DNA of 64,000 nucleotides from Verrucomicrobiales bacterium (GTDB lineage Bacteria; Verrucomicrobiota; Verrucomicrobiia; Methylacidiphilales; JAAUTS01), in assembly GCA_031256975.1 (NCBI GenBank), contig JAIRPN010000013.1, positions 186,001 through 250,000 of the forward strand, read 5' to 3'. The notes below the pieces were generated by a model. That model was not told the origin of the DNA and did no database searches. It saw nothing but the letters and a program-made list of their open reading frames with translations. Position 1 is the first letter of the stretch, and every line of letters starts with the position of its first letter. The translations under genes and the position numbers were made by a program. Positions 36,681 through 45,125 of this stretch are shown here, piece by piece.

Positions 36681-39600
36681 ATGAGTCGATTAAAATACGG
36701 CCTTTGTGGCTTGATTTTGCTTTGCGCGGGGAGTGTCGGTTTTTCATCCGGCGTTAATGATCCTGCCGGTGTTCCCGTGCATTTCACAGCAGAGCAGGCG
36801 GGCTTTGTTACCTTGGTGGTTGAGGACCAGCAGGGCAACCGGATCAAGAATTTGACTTTCGACCAGCCGGTGCAGGCGGGCGACAATGTGATTTATTGGG
36901 ATGGCTCGTCGCTGGACGGCACCGCTTCCCCCGGCACTTATTCGGTGCGCGGAATTTTTCACCAAGGCATTGTCCCGAAACTGGAGTATTCGATTTATTC
37001 CCCCGGCACGCCGCCCTGGCCGACGGCGGACAATACCGGCGGCTGGCTGGCGGATCATACCGCCCCGGCGGGGGCGTTGTTTTTGCCGAATGGCAGTCCG
37101 TGGGGCGGCAAGAGTGACCAACCGATGATGCTGTTGGCGGCGGATTCGGCGGAGGCGGGACATGCGCTGATGTGGACGGACTTGAACGGCAGGAAACTGG
37201 GCGGCGAGAAGATTCGCGGCTGGAATGGCGGCATTGGGCTGGCCCGCGATATTGGCGCCCAGGCGAATCCGGATCATGTTGCCTATACGGTTTATGTGAA
37301 GAATCCGAGTCGTGATTTTGGCGCGAAGGATCCGGGCGGCCTGCTGGTCTACGCGATCACCAAGTCGGGCGTCGAATTGCTGGACACGGTGATCGGCGGG
37401 ATTCAGGTGCATGACGCGTTCCGGCAGTTGAACGCGCTGGCGGCCTACAACGGGTTGCTGGTGCTGTCGAATCCCAAGGCGAATGAATTGGTGGTGTTTA
37501 ATGTGCGCGGCGCGGTGAAAGCGCATTTTGCGACGATTAAATTGGACAAGCCGGGCGGGTTGGCGTTTGAGCCTGACGGCAAGTTACTGGCGGTCACCAA
37601 TGGCGAGATCAGGCGCTTTGCGGTGCAGAACAACTGGAAGTCCTGCACGTTGACCGGGGGACAGACGGTAGTTAGCGCCAAGGATTTGCTGGAGCCGAAA
37701 CAAATCATCGAGGTGAACGGCGAGATTTATGTCAGCGACTGGGGCAAGAGCCATCAGGTGAAGGTGTTTGACGCCGCCAATGGCAAACTGTTGCGCGTGA
37801 TTGGCAAGGCGGGCGGGCCGCAGATCGGCGATTATGACGAGCAGTGCATGGCGCATCCGCTCGGCATTAGCGTCGATTCCAAGGGCGTGCTGTGGGTGGC
37901 GGAGAACGATTACCTGCCCAAGCGCATCAGCCGTTGGGAGGCAAAGACCGGGAAATTCATCAACGCGTGGTACGGACCGACGCAGTACGGCGGCGGCGGG
38001 TTTGCCGACCCGAAGGATCTGAGCCGCGCGTATTATCCGTCGGTCGGCAATCCGGGCAGTTTTGGCCTGCTGGAATTCAAGGTTGACCTGCAGAGCGGGA
38101 CTTCGTCGCTAACGGCGGTGCGTTACCGTTATCCCGACCCGAAGAACAATATGATCAGTTACTACGGCTATGACCGCGCGCCGATCTTTTTCCCGGATGA
38201 CATGGCCGCGCTGGGTTCGCACGGCGGTACGACACCGGGGCAGACGTTTTACTATCAGGGACGGCAGTATTTCACCAATGCCTACAACACATATTGGTAC
38301 AACCAGGGCAGCCAGACCGTGCTGTGGATTCTAGAAAATGGGGTGTGCCGTCCGATTGCCGCCTGTGGCTGGGTGTGGAGCGGCGCGCACCGCTGGCCGA
38401 AGCTGGATGAGCCCGACATCAAAAAGAATATTCCCACCGACGGCAAGCCGGATGATGTGTTTTATGTGTGGACCGACCTGAACCATGATCATGCGGTGCA
38501 GGCGGATGAAATGCAATTTTTCCGCCCGTCATTGACGGCTTACCAGGGCGTGATTTTCCAGCCGGATCTTTCCATCGTTAGCGGCGCGCCGTTCCAGATT
38601 CCGGCGACGGTGGATGAGAAGGGCGTGCCGGTTTATGACTTTGCCAAGCTGCGCTTGCTGGCGGATACCAAGACGCCGATCGGCGGCGACGTCGCGTTGA
38701 GCCCGGACGGCTGGACGATCCTGGATTGCAAGGGTTACAAGGACGGGCAACTGCGCTGGACCTTGGCGACGAATGCGGACAAGACGCCGCCGAAGGGGCC
38801 GGGCGATTTGAAAGACCCGAAACGCATGCTGGGGTACCCGGTCAAGGCCGCTAATGGCGAGGCCGGCTGGCTGGTGGCGCGTTATTCCTACATGGGTGAA
38901 ATCTATGTTTATTCGACCGACGGGATTTTGGTCGCCACGCTGGGCGCGGACGCGAGGCAGTCACCGTTCTGGCCTTATGCCAAGGAAGAGAAAGGCATGG
39001 CGATCACCGGCTTGACTTTTGACGCGGAGCATTTCTGGCCGTTCATGTTCGGCAATGACAACGGCAATGTTTACCTGTGCGTGGGAAAGTGGCATAGTTC
39101 GATCGTGAAGCTGGACGGGCTTGACAAGGTGAAGCGCGTGGATTTGGGCAAGGTTGTCCTGAGCGACCTAATCCTGAAGGAAGTGGCTTCGGCGCGCGAA
39201 CGCAAGGCGTCGCAGGATGCGTTGCGCGACCAGGTTCCGGTCTCGTCGTTAGCGTCGGCCAAGGTTGACGGCAAACTGAACCAATGGCCGGCGAACAAGT
39301 GGGCGTTGATCAATGACAAATGTTCGTTCCAGCTCGCCGTTAGCGGCGACAAACTGGTGGTGGCCTACCAGACCGACCAGCCGGATTTATTGCAGAATTC
39401 CGCCGCGGAATTTCCCTTTGCGTTCACCCAGGGCGGCGGGCTTGACCTGATGCTGCGCAGCGGTGGCAGCGGGGCGAGCCGGGAGCCGGGAATCGGCGAC
39501 ATCCGCTTGTTCGTAACCAAGAAGGACGGCAAGACCCTGGCGGTCTTGTATCGCCAAAAGGCCGCCAATGGCGGCAACAAGCAGGTCTTTGCCTCGCCGG

Positions 39601-39875
39601 TGGGACAGGTGGTTTTTGACGATGTGCAGAACGTCAGCCAATCGGTTCAGGTGGCGCAGGACGGCGGTAATTATGAATTCTCGGTACCGTTGTCGGTGCT
39701 GGGACTGAATGATCCGGCCGGAAAATTTTTCCGCGGCGATGTCGGCTTGGTGTTGGGCAACGGCAGCAAGGCACGGGCGCGCATTTACTGGCACAACAAG
39801 GAAGACTCCATGTGTGCCGACGTGCCGAGCGAGGCGAGGCTGAACCCGGGCCAATGGGGTTTGTTTAAATTTTGA
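36681..39875 (+). CDS. Large secreted protein: FlgD-like Ig domain, beta-propeller, C-terminal beta domain
   Basis: About 1064 residues from MSRLKYGLCGLILLCAGSVGFS, a clear signal peptide preceded closely by GGAGG; an upstream ATG at 36627 gives 18 more residues. Residues 30-100 look like a FlgD-type Ig fold (FVTLVVEDQQGNRIKNLTFDQPVQAGDNVIYWDGSSLDGT). The middle has NHL-like propeller blades (GGLAFEPDGKLLAVTN, EVNGEIYVSDWGKSHQVKVFDAANGKLLRVIG, HPLGISVDSKGVLWVAENDYL). The end (about 870-1064: SLASAKVDGKLNQWPANKW, FSVPLSVLGL) resembles a CBM9-like carbohydrate-binding domain. It is followed closely by an SGNH hydrolase; polysaccharide work outside the cell is a fair inference. Confidence 0.7.
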   Translation: MSRLKYGLCGLILLCAGSVGFSSGVNDPAGVPVHFTAEQAGFVTLVVEDQQGNRIKNLTFDQPVQAGDNVIYWDGSSLDGTASPGTYSVRGIFHQGIVPKLEYSIYSPGTPPWPTADNTGGWLADHTAPAGALFLPNGSPWGGKSDQPMMLLAADSAEAGHALMWTDLNGRKLGGEKIRGWNGGIGLARDIGAQANPDHVAYTVYVKNPSRDFGAKDPGGLLVYAITKSGVELLDTVIGGIQVHDAFRQLNALAAYNGLLVLSNPKANELVVFNVRGAVKAHFATIKLDKPGGLAFEPDGKLLAVTNGEIRRFAVQNNWKSCTLTGGQTVVSAKDLLEPKQIIEVNGEIYVSDWGKSHQVKVFDAANGKLLRVIGKAGGPQIGDYDEQCMAHPLGISVDSKGVLWVAENDYLPKRISRWEAKTGKFINAWYGPTQYGGGGFADPKDLSRAYYPSVGNPGSFGLLEFKVDLQSGTSSLTAVRYRYPDPKNNMISYYGYDRAPIFFPDDMAALGSHGGTTPGQTFYYQGRQYFTNAYNTYWYNQGSQTVLWILENGVCRPIAACGWVWSGAHRWPKLDEPDIKKNIPTDGKPDDVFYVWTDLNHDHAVQADEMQFFRPSLTAYQGVIFQPDLSIVSGAPFQIPATVDEKGVPVYDFAKLRLLADTKTPIGGDVALSPDGWTILDCKGYKDGQLRWTLATNADKTPPKGPGDLKDPKRMLGYPVKAANGEAGWLVARYSYMGEIYVYSTDGILVATLGADARQSPFWPYAKEEKGMAITGLTFDAEHFWPFMFGNDNGNVYLCVGKWHSSIVKLDGLDKVKRVDLGKVVLSDLILKEVASARERKASQDALRDQVPVSSLASAKVDGKLNQWPANKWALINDKCSFQLAVSGDKLVVAYQTDQPDLLQNSAAEFPFAFTQGGGLDLMLRSGGSGASREPGIGDIRLFVTKKDGKTLAVLYRQKAANGGNKQVFASPVGQVVFDDVQNVSQSVQVAQDGGNYEFSVPLSVLGLNDPAGKFFRGDVGLVLGNGSKARARIYWHNKEDSMCADVPSEARLNPGQWGLFKF

Positions 39876-39896
39876 GGAGTGAAGAGTGAAATTTTT

Positions 39897-40661
39897 ATGA
39901 ATAGATCATATGTCGGGGCCATTGTTTGCCTCAATTTGTTGTGCGCCGGTGTCTTTGCTGGCGAGGCGCTAATCACCAAGGACCGGCCGGTCAAAATCAT
40001 GCCGGTGGGCGATTCGATTACCGAGGGCAAATACACGCAGGGCGGGTATCGCCAGCCGTTGTTGCAGTTGTTGAAGTCGGGGGGCTATGAGGTGACCTTT
40101 GTCGGCAAGGAAGACAATGGTGAGGCGGCCAATGAGACGGGCTTTTCCAAGGGGATGACGAACGCCAACCATGAAGGTTACGGCAGTGCGAGGATCGTGA
40201 TGTTGCTGAACGGCGGAACGGTGGAGGGTCACACGGCCCTGCCGATCAAGACCACAATGGAGAATAACAAGCCGGACGTCGTGCTGGTCATGCTGGGAAC
40301 CAACGATGTGATGGGCGGGGTGCCGGCCAAGACCATGCAGGAAACGATGGAAAAACTGCTGGACGGGATCTTCGCGGCAAACAAGGACGCGGCGGTGGTG
40401 TTGGCGAGCATTCCGCCGATTACCAGGCCGGGGTTGGAAGCGAAAAACAAGGCGGTGGACGAGTATAACCGGCTGGTGCCGAAAATCGTGGAGAAAGAAC
40501 AGGGGAAGGGACGCAAGATCGCATTCGCTGATATGCATTCGGTGTTTCCCAACGGGGAAGGCTTGACCGGCGACAAGGTTCATCCGAACGCGGAAGGATA
40601 CAAGGGGATGGCGGCGTTGTGGTATTCGGTATTGACGGCGACAGCAAATAACCCCGATTAG
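39897..40661 (+). CDS. Secreted SGNH/GDSL hydrolase
   Basis: A 254-residue protein with a signal peptide (YVGAIVCLNLLCAGVFAGEA). All SGNH blocks are present: block I IMPVGDSITEGK (Ser), block II region HEGYGSARI (Gly), block III MLGTNDV (Asn) and block V DKVHPNAEGY (Asp, His). Such enzymes are esterases of carbohydrates or lipids. It follows the large propeller protein by 21 bases, so the two are likely one operon and may act on the same exported substrate, perhaps acetylated polysaccharide. A bidirectional terminator follows. Confidence 0.88.
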   Translation: MNRSYVGAIVCLNLLCAGVFAGEALITKDRPVKIMPVGDSITEGKYTQGGYRQPLLQLLKSGGYEVTFVGKEDNGEAANETGFSKGMTNANHEGYGSARIVMLLNGGTVEGHTALPIKTTMENNKPDVVLVMLGTNDVMGGVPAKTMQETMEKLLDGIFAANKDAAVVLASIPPITRPGLEAKNKAVDEYNRLVPKIVEKEQGKGRKIAFADMHSVFPNGEGLTGDKVHPNAEGYKGMAALWYSVLTATANNPD

Positions 40662-40681
40662 CGAAGTTATTTGAAAACAAA

Positions 40682-40713
40682 AAAAGAGGCGTGGTTGTTA
40701 CCACGCCTCTTTT
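40682..40713. terminator. Bidirectional Rho-independent terminator
   Basis: A perfect 13-bp stem AAAAGAGGCGTGG / CCACGCCTCTTTT with a 6-base loop lies between the converging SGNH hydrolase and pal genes; A and T runs allow use from either side. Confidence 0.93.
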
Positions 40714-40737
40714 GCTAAACCGATGGTTCGATCGCCG

Positions 40738-41265
40738 TTAGCGGATCACGCCGAATTCGGCGCGGCGGTTGGCGGCCCAGGCCGACTCGTTTTCGCCCTG
40801 TTGGGCGGGACGTTCCTTGCCGTAGGAAATGGTGGTTAGCGCGGCGGAATTGGCGCCGAGGCCGAGCAGATAATCGCGGGTGGCGATGGCGCGGCGTTCG
40901 CCGAGGGCGACGTTGTATTGAATCGTGCCGCGGCTGTCGGTGTGGCCGGCGATGACCAGCTTGGCATTCGGATTTTCACTCAGCCATTTGGCAACGGCTT
41001 CGAGTTTCGGGCGCTCGCTGGCCTTGATGGTAAAGCTGTCGAAATCGAAGTGAACGATGTAGGCTTGCAGGACGCTGTAATCGGCGCTGTCGGGATTGAC
41101 GCCGTCCGGCAGGCGGTTCATGGCGACATTGCTGTCCAACGGCAGGGTGCCGCCGTCACCGGCAGTGCCACCCGTGCCGTCGCCGTCGATTTTTTTATGG
41201 CTGTTGGAGCAGGCAGCCAGGCCCAAGGTTAGCGTCGCGGCGATGAGGTAAAGATACTTTTTCAT
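40738..41265 (-). CDS. pal: Peptidoglycan-associated lipoprotein Pal (OmpA family)
   Basis: A 175-residue lipoprotein with signal MKKYLYLIAATLTLGLAAC, lipobox LAAC and acylated Cys19. The OmpA C-terminal domain covers residues 65-175: VHFDFDSFTIKASERPKLEAVAKWL, VIAGHTDSRGTIQYNVALGERRAIATRDYL and RRAEFGVIR, with the Asp and Arg that bind diaminopimelate. Pal ties the outer membrane to peptidoglycan and works with TolB. It lies 21 bases after tolB on the same strand. The stop codon is within CGCTAACGG. Confidence 0.95.
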   Translation of the reverse strand: MKKYLYLIAATLTLGLAACSNSHKKIDGDGTGGTAGDGGTLPLDSNVAMNRLPDGVNPDSADYSVLQAYIVHFDFDSFTIKASERPKLEAVAKWLSENPNAKLVIAGHTDSRGTIQYNVALGERRAIATRDYLLGLGANSAALTTISYGKERPAQQGENESAWAANRRAEFGVIR

Positions 41266-41286
41266 AATTTTTATTGGATGGGTTGG

Positions 41287-42456
41287 TTATTTTGAAGCAT
41301 TCGGTTCGGAACAATTTGACAGACCGTTGTCGATTTGTACAGATTTTTTTGTCTTCGAGTCGATCAGGTAAAGCTTGCCGCCGCGGGAGAACACCAGATG
41401 GCGGGAGTCTCGGCACCAAGAGGGGGTTTCGTTGTTGCCGGAGGCGGTCAGGACGCTTTGCTGGCCGGTGGCAATGTCGCTAACGGCGATCTGGAAGGTG
41501 CCGGCGGTGCGGACGGTGTAGGCGAGCAACTTGCCGTCGGATGACCAGTCGGGCTCGGTGGTGTAGCTGGAGAAGGTGTTGAAGCGCTGGGCCGCGCCGC
41601 CACCGGCGGGCATGAGGTAGATTTGCGGGGCGCCGCGGTCGTCGGAGACATAGGCGATTTGCGAACCGTCGGGCGAATAGACCGGGGTGGCCTCGGAACC
41701 GATGGTGCGGGTGAGGCGTTGCGGATCGCCGCCATTGGCGCCGATGGTGTAGAGTTCCGGGTTGCCGTCCTTGGAAAGGGTCAGGGCGATGCGGGAACCG
41801 TCAGGGGAGAAGCTGCCGCCGGAGTTGATGCCGGGATAGAAGGCGACGCGGCTGCGGTTATTAGCGGCGAGATCGATGATCCAAGTGTCGGCGTAACCGC
41901 TTTTCCACGAGGTGGAGACGATCTTGTTGCCTTGTTTGTTGAATTTCGGCCCGAGGTTGAGCGAGTTGTCATTGGTCAGCGAGCGCACCACGCCGCCGTC
42001 GATGTCCATCAGATAAAGGTCCTTGATTTCCTTCGGCTTGGTGGTTTTTTGCACCACGAAGACCACCTTGCTGGTGGCGATGCCGGGCAGGCCGGTGACG
42101 GCCTCGACAATGGCGTCGGTGAATTGGTGGGTGGCGCTGCGCCAGTCGCCGGAGAAGTTCTTGGTGAAGACCTGCCCGCTGGCGGTGCTGAGAGTGCCGG
42201 TAAGACCGTTCGCGGTTAGCGTCCCCTTGGCGATAAATTGGGCGGAATCGGCCGGGGTGACGTTAAAGGCGCCGTGCATTTTGAAGTCGTTTTGGATTAT
42301 GGCGGTGGCTTTGGAAGCGTCGGCGCCGCCGCTAATGACGGCGTTGATATTGTATTGATTGCCCTGGGTAATTTCGATCTGTGCAGTGGCGAAATTGGCG
42401 GACAAAAAGACGCTAATGGCAAAGAGGCTAAGTCCCTTGATTAGAAGCTGATTCAT
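41287..42456 (-). CDS. tolB: Tol-Pal system beta-propeller protein TolB
   Basis: A 389-residue periplasmic protein with signal LFAISVFLSANFATAQ. The N-terminal domain (IEITQGNQYNINAVI to about residue 140) binds partners; the C-terminal six-bladed propeller has repeating blades such as GGSFSPDGSRIALTLSKDGNPELYTI, SEATPVYSPDGSQIAYVSDDRGAPQIYLM and TEPDWSSDGKLLAYTV. TolB with Pal keeps the outer membrane attached during division. TolQ, TolR and TolA are not in the window. First gene of the tolB-pal pair. The N-terminal domain is more divergent than the propeller. Confidence 0.93.
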   Translation of the reverse strand: MNQLLIKGLSLFAISVFLSANFATAQIEITQGNQYNINAVISGGADASKATAIIQNDFKMHGAFNVTPADSAQFIAKGTLTANGLTGTLSTASGQVFTKNFSGDWRSATHQFTDAIVEAVTGLPGIATSKVVFVVQKTTKPKEIKDLYLMDIDGGVVRSLTNDNSLNLGPKFNKQGNKIVSTSWKSGYADTWIIDLAANNRSRVAFYPGINSGGSFSPDGSRIALTLSKDGNPELYTIGANGGDPQRLTRTIGSEATPVYSPDGSQIAYVSDDRGAPQIYLMPAGGGAAQRFNTFSSYTTEPDWSSDGKLLAYTVRTAGTFQIAVSDIATGQQSVLTASGNNETPSWCRDSRHLVFSRGGKLYLIDSKTKKSVQIDNGLSNCSEPNASK

Positions 42457-42536
42457 AACCGAGAGACAATTGCAGCATTTTTACGAAAATGCGAGTAAAA
42501 ACTGGTTGTGGCAACCAGTTGGGAACAGGCGTGATT

Positions 42537-44297
42537 TTAGGGAGAAAATTGAAAAAGGGCGAAATTTTCTGCCAAATCGGCCGGTAGAGGAAGTTGCTTG
42601 ATCCAAGGTGGCAATTGGCCGATTTTGAGGAGGTTATAAAATGATTTGTCGCTTACGGTGATATCCGAGGTTTTCAAATTGATCAGGACGAGGGTGATAT
42701 GCTTGGCCAGAAGCTGCTGCCGGGCGGAATCGAGGTCTTCGTTGGTGAATAAGTGGTAAACATAAAGAATACCATCGGCATTGCGATGGCTTCCGGTGGC
42801 AATGACCGAGAAGGGAGTGCGGTAAACAATTTCGGTGCCGTAGTTGCAGCTTGCGGCGATGACCTGCGGTGAATTCGCGAAAGGCTGGGCATTCATCCAG
42901 TCGCAAAGTTCAGGGATTTGGTTTTTGGTATTATGCTTGGCCAGACTGGGCGAATTCTTGGGGGTGAGCAATACACCGAGTGCGAAATTGCCCACGGCGA
43001 AACAAATAATCACCACACAGCGTACCAAGGGATAAAAATTTTTCCGCACCCGCCGGCAAAGATGGTCTATCAGGAAATAAATGAATCCGACAAAGGGAAT
43101 CAGGGCGACCGCCTCGGAATACAGGATCCATCGGGCCTGCGCAATGGCCAGCAGGGCAAAGACCAGGTTGATTGCCAGCAAGTAAATCCAGATTGACCGG
43201 GTATGAGGATCGGAAGTTTTCCGGATTTTGTGGATGCTCCGGGGAATGCCGAATATCGCGGGAAACAGCCAAAGGGCCAATTGGCCCGGCAGGTCCGACC
43301 ATGGGGAATAAAGATGCTGGTATTCCTGGATATGGTTAAACCACATTTTTACCAGGATGGGATCAATGTTGGCGGTTGGGCCCAGGATGAATTGGGGATT
43401 AAGCAGTTCCGCGATGCCGAAGACAATGAAACCGCCGCATAAACCAAAGGCGATTTTCTGTTTCAGGGAGGGGAGAGAAAGCCGTGATGCCAGCAGCCAG
43501 AAGAGCCATACACTAATGAACACTGTCAGATGGACCAGTGAAAAACGGTCGAGTTCCTGAAAGTTCCAGCGCTGCGGGGGGACATGAACCAGATAAAGCA
43601 AGAGGCTCCAGATGGCGATGCCAGCTGAATACCACAGGGCTTTTTTCGCGGCATGCGGGGTACCGGTTAACCAAAGGATGCCAAACACCAGATAACTGAT
43701 GCCGGTTGAAATCAAAGCCTCGATGCTGATGGCCATCGCCAGGCTTTGTGAAAGTGACGCCAGCAGGGCGCTGGTCGGGCGTACGGTGTTTTCCGCCAGC
43801 AGCTTGGTCATGCCGCCCAGGCTGAGCATCATCAGCAGGATCAACAGTCCGTGGTGATCGGGCCGGGCAAACATGCTGTAAATGACGATTGAGGGCTGCA
43901 GAATATAAAACAAGGAACTGAGTATCCGTTCGCGGCTGGATAACACCGGTTTCCCCGCCCAGACGATGACGAGGCACCCCAAGGCCAGGCAAAGCGGGCT
44001 GATAATGGCGGCCCACCAAAAAATACCGGCCTTGATGCCGATGAGTTTGCCGAGAATCAGGCCGCCGCCAAGAATCAGGGCGTCCAATAAACGGCTCCAT
44101 TGGGTGGTTTCTGGATGTTGCGGGTTATCCCGGGGCAGGGTGTTGTCGTACCAGCCGACGCCGTGTTGCAACTGGTCGACCAGATTCAGGCGGGTGTAGA
44201 CATCCTGGTCGAAGGACTTCATGCCTGACAAGTAAATGGATATAGTAATGACAAGGGCAAACAGGGCGAAGAGCCACGCGGAACGATATGCGGACAT
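42537..44297 (-). CDS. STT3/PglB-like GT-C membrane glycosyltransferase (putative)
   Basis: A 586-residue protein with about 11-13 membrane helices and a C-terminal soluble domain (from about residue 460). The first loop SFDQDVYTRLNLVDQLQHGVGWYDNTLPRDNP and the later SMFARPDHHGLLILLMMLSL resemble oligosaccharyltransferase catalytic and DHH-type regions. GT-C enzymes transfer sugars from lipid carriers to proteins or glycans in the periplasm. A clear WWDYG motif was not seen, so a related family is possible. It is divergent from two Flp pilin genes, which makes surface-protein glycosylation an attractive but unproven idea. It has no iterated motif and is more AT-rich than most of the window. 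Confidence 0.6.
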   Translation of the reverse strand: MSAYRSAWLFALFALVITISIYLSGMKSFDQDVYTRLNLVDQLQHGVGWYDNTLPRDNPQHPETTQWSRLLDALILGGGLILGKLIGIKAGIFWWAAIISPLCLALGCLVIVWAGKPVLSSRERILSSLFYILQPSIVIYSMFARPDHHGLLILLMMLSLGGMTKLLAENTVRPTSALLASLSQSLAMAISIEALISTGISYLVFGILWLTGTPHAAKKALWYSAGIAIWSLLLYLVHVPPQRWNFQELDRFSLVHLTVFISVWLFWLLASRLSLPSLKQKIAFGLCGGFIVFGIAELLNPQFILGPTANIDPILVKMWFNHIQEYQHLYSPWSDLPGQLALWLFPAIFGIPRSIHKIRKTSDPHTRSIWIYLLAINLVFALLAIAQARWILYSEAVALIPFVGFIYFLIDHLCRRVRKNFYPLVRCVVIICFAVGNFALGVLLTPKNSPSLAKHNTKNQIPELCDWMNAQPFANSPQVIAASCNYGTEIVYRTPFSVIATGSHRNADGILYVYHLFTNEDLDSARQQLLAKHITLVLINLKTSDITVSDKSFYNLLKIGQLPPWIKQLPLPADLAENFALFQFSP

Positions 44298-44410
44298 AAG
44301 ATAATTTGCGAAAGGCTAAAAGTCACATACTCCGTCAAAGCTTGCAAACATAAAACGGCATAAAGTAACCAAGCAATCGAAAGGCAATGAAACAGGGAAA
44401 TAAAGCCGTC

Positions 44411-44437
44411 CTTGATGGGCAATATTTGCCCATCAAG
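44411..44437. promoter_or_regulatory. 12-bp perfect inverted repeat in divergent promoter region
   Basis: CTTGATGGGCAA and TTGCCCATCAAG flank TAT in the 336-base region between the GT-C gene and the first pilin gene. Symmetry and place suit an operator for a dimeric regulator. A T-run at 44444-44449 makes a rightward terminator a second option, though no gene ends upstream. Confidence 0.5.
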
Positions 44438-44519
44438 AGGCTCTTTTTTCCTGCATAAAAGTAAGCTTGCCTTTATCAATCTCTTATTTTAAAGGGGATT
44501 CCGGTGTTAAGGGCAAGTT

Positions 44520-44533
44520 GGCATGCCAGCCGC
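44520..44533 (+). promoter_or_regulatory. Possible sigma-54 promoter before Flp pilin genes
   Basis: TTGGCATGCCAGCCGCT has GG and GC exactly 10 bases apart, as in the -24/-12 consensus, about 100 bases before the pilin start. The -12 side is imperfect, and the region is the only iterated-motif site for 8 kb. Confidence 0.3.
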
Positions 44534-44633
44534 TAATTATTAACCGATGAACAGCAGAATATCCAGACCGCATAAAGCGATGGGTGCTTTCTGGGGGAAG
44601 GGTAGGCTGCGGCAGTATCGATGGGGGAGTTTG

Positions 44634-44822
44634 ATGCGGCGTTCAAATGTTGCATGGAACTTTATCCGCGGAGTGGGCGCAAGGGGGCAAACTTTGGTGG
44701 AGTACTCTTTGATATTGTTTTTGATCACCTTGGTACTCGTCGCATTGCTTGTGGCGATCAGCGGAGATGTATCGGTCATGTTTGACAAGATTAAGAACGC
44801 GGTACTGGGTGTGAACACATAA
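44634..44822 (+). CDS. Flp-type pilin, first of a pair
   Basis: A 62-residue prepilin from the ATG at 44634, chosen because GGGGGAG lies 5 bases upstream; longer starts at 44547 and 44580 lack one. The processing region is GVGARGQTLVEYSLIL: cleavage after Gly leaves Gln1 with Glu5-Tyr6, the Flp/Fap hallmark (PF04964). A hydrophobic helix (YSLILFLITLVLVALLVAI) follows and a short polar end. Flp pilins form Tad pili for surface adhesion. The Tad assembly genes are not in the window. It is followed after 27 bases by a second pilin. Confidence 0.85.
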   Translation: MRRSNVAWNFIRGVGARGQTLVEYSLILFLITLVLVALLVAISGDVSVMFDKIKNAVLGVNT

Positions 44823-44849
44823 ACCAAAACAAAAAACAGGAATAAAAAT

Positions 44850-45038
44850 ATGATTACCAAATTCTATACGAAAATGATCAGCCAACTCGTTCACCTGAAG
44901 AGCAAAAAAGGCCAAACCCTGGTTGAATACGGTTTGATCCTCGCCTTGGTTGCCATCGTTGTGATCGCTGTTTTGACCGCTTTGGGCGGCAAGCTGACCA
45001 ACATCTTCAATTCCGTCAGCACCACTCTGGGCAGCTAA
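44850..45038 (+). CDS. Flp-type pilin, second of a pair
   Basis: A 62-residue prepilin with processing site KSKKGQTLVEYGLILAL (Gly then Gln1, Glu5, Tyr6) and helix YGLILALVAIVVIAVLTALGG, ending TNIFNSVSTTLGS. It is closer to canonical Flp than the first copy and is probably the major pilin, since GC-ending codons and a strong terminator suggest high expression. A purine-rich CAGGAATAAAAAT lies before the ATG. Confidence 0.9.
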   Translation: MITKFYTKMISQLVHLKSKKGQTLVEYGLILALVAIVVIAVLTALGGKLTNIFNSVSTTLGS

Positions 45039-45072
45039 GCCCGGATTAGATTTAATTACGTAATTGAATAAG

Positions 45073-45100
45073 AATAGCCCCGGGAACTCCCGGGGCTATT
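45073..45100. terminator. Bidirectional Rho-independent terminator after pilin genes
   Basis: Perfect 12-bp stem AATAGCCCCGGG / CCCGGGGCTATT with loop AACT and flanking A- and T-rich ends, between the second pilin and the converging membrane-protein gene. Confidence 0.92.
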
Positions 45101-45125
45101 TCTATTTGGGAGTGGCCCTTGATCT

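Noticed and set aside
44411-44449. Inverted repeat plus T-run as a terminator
   Set aside because: No gene ends upstream in that direction and six bases separate stem and T-run; kept as a possible operator instead.
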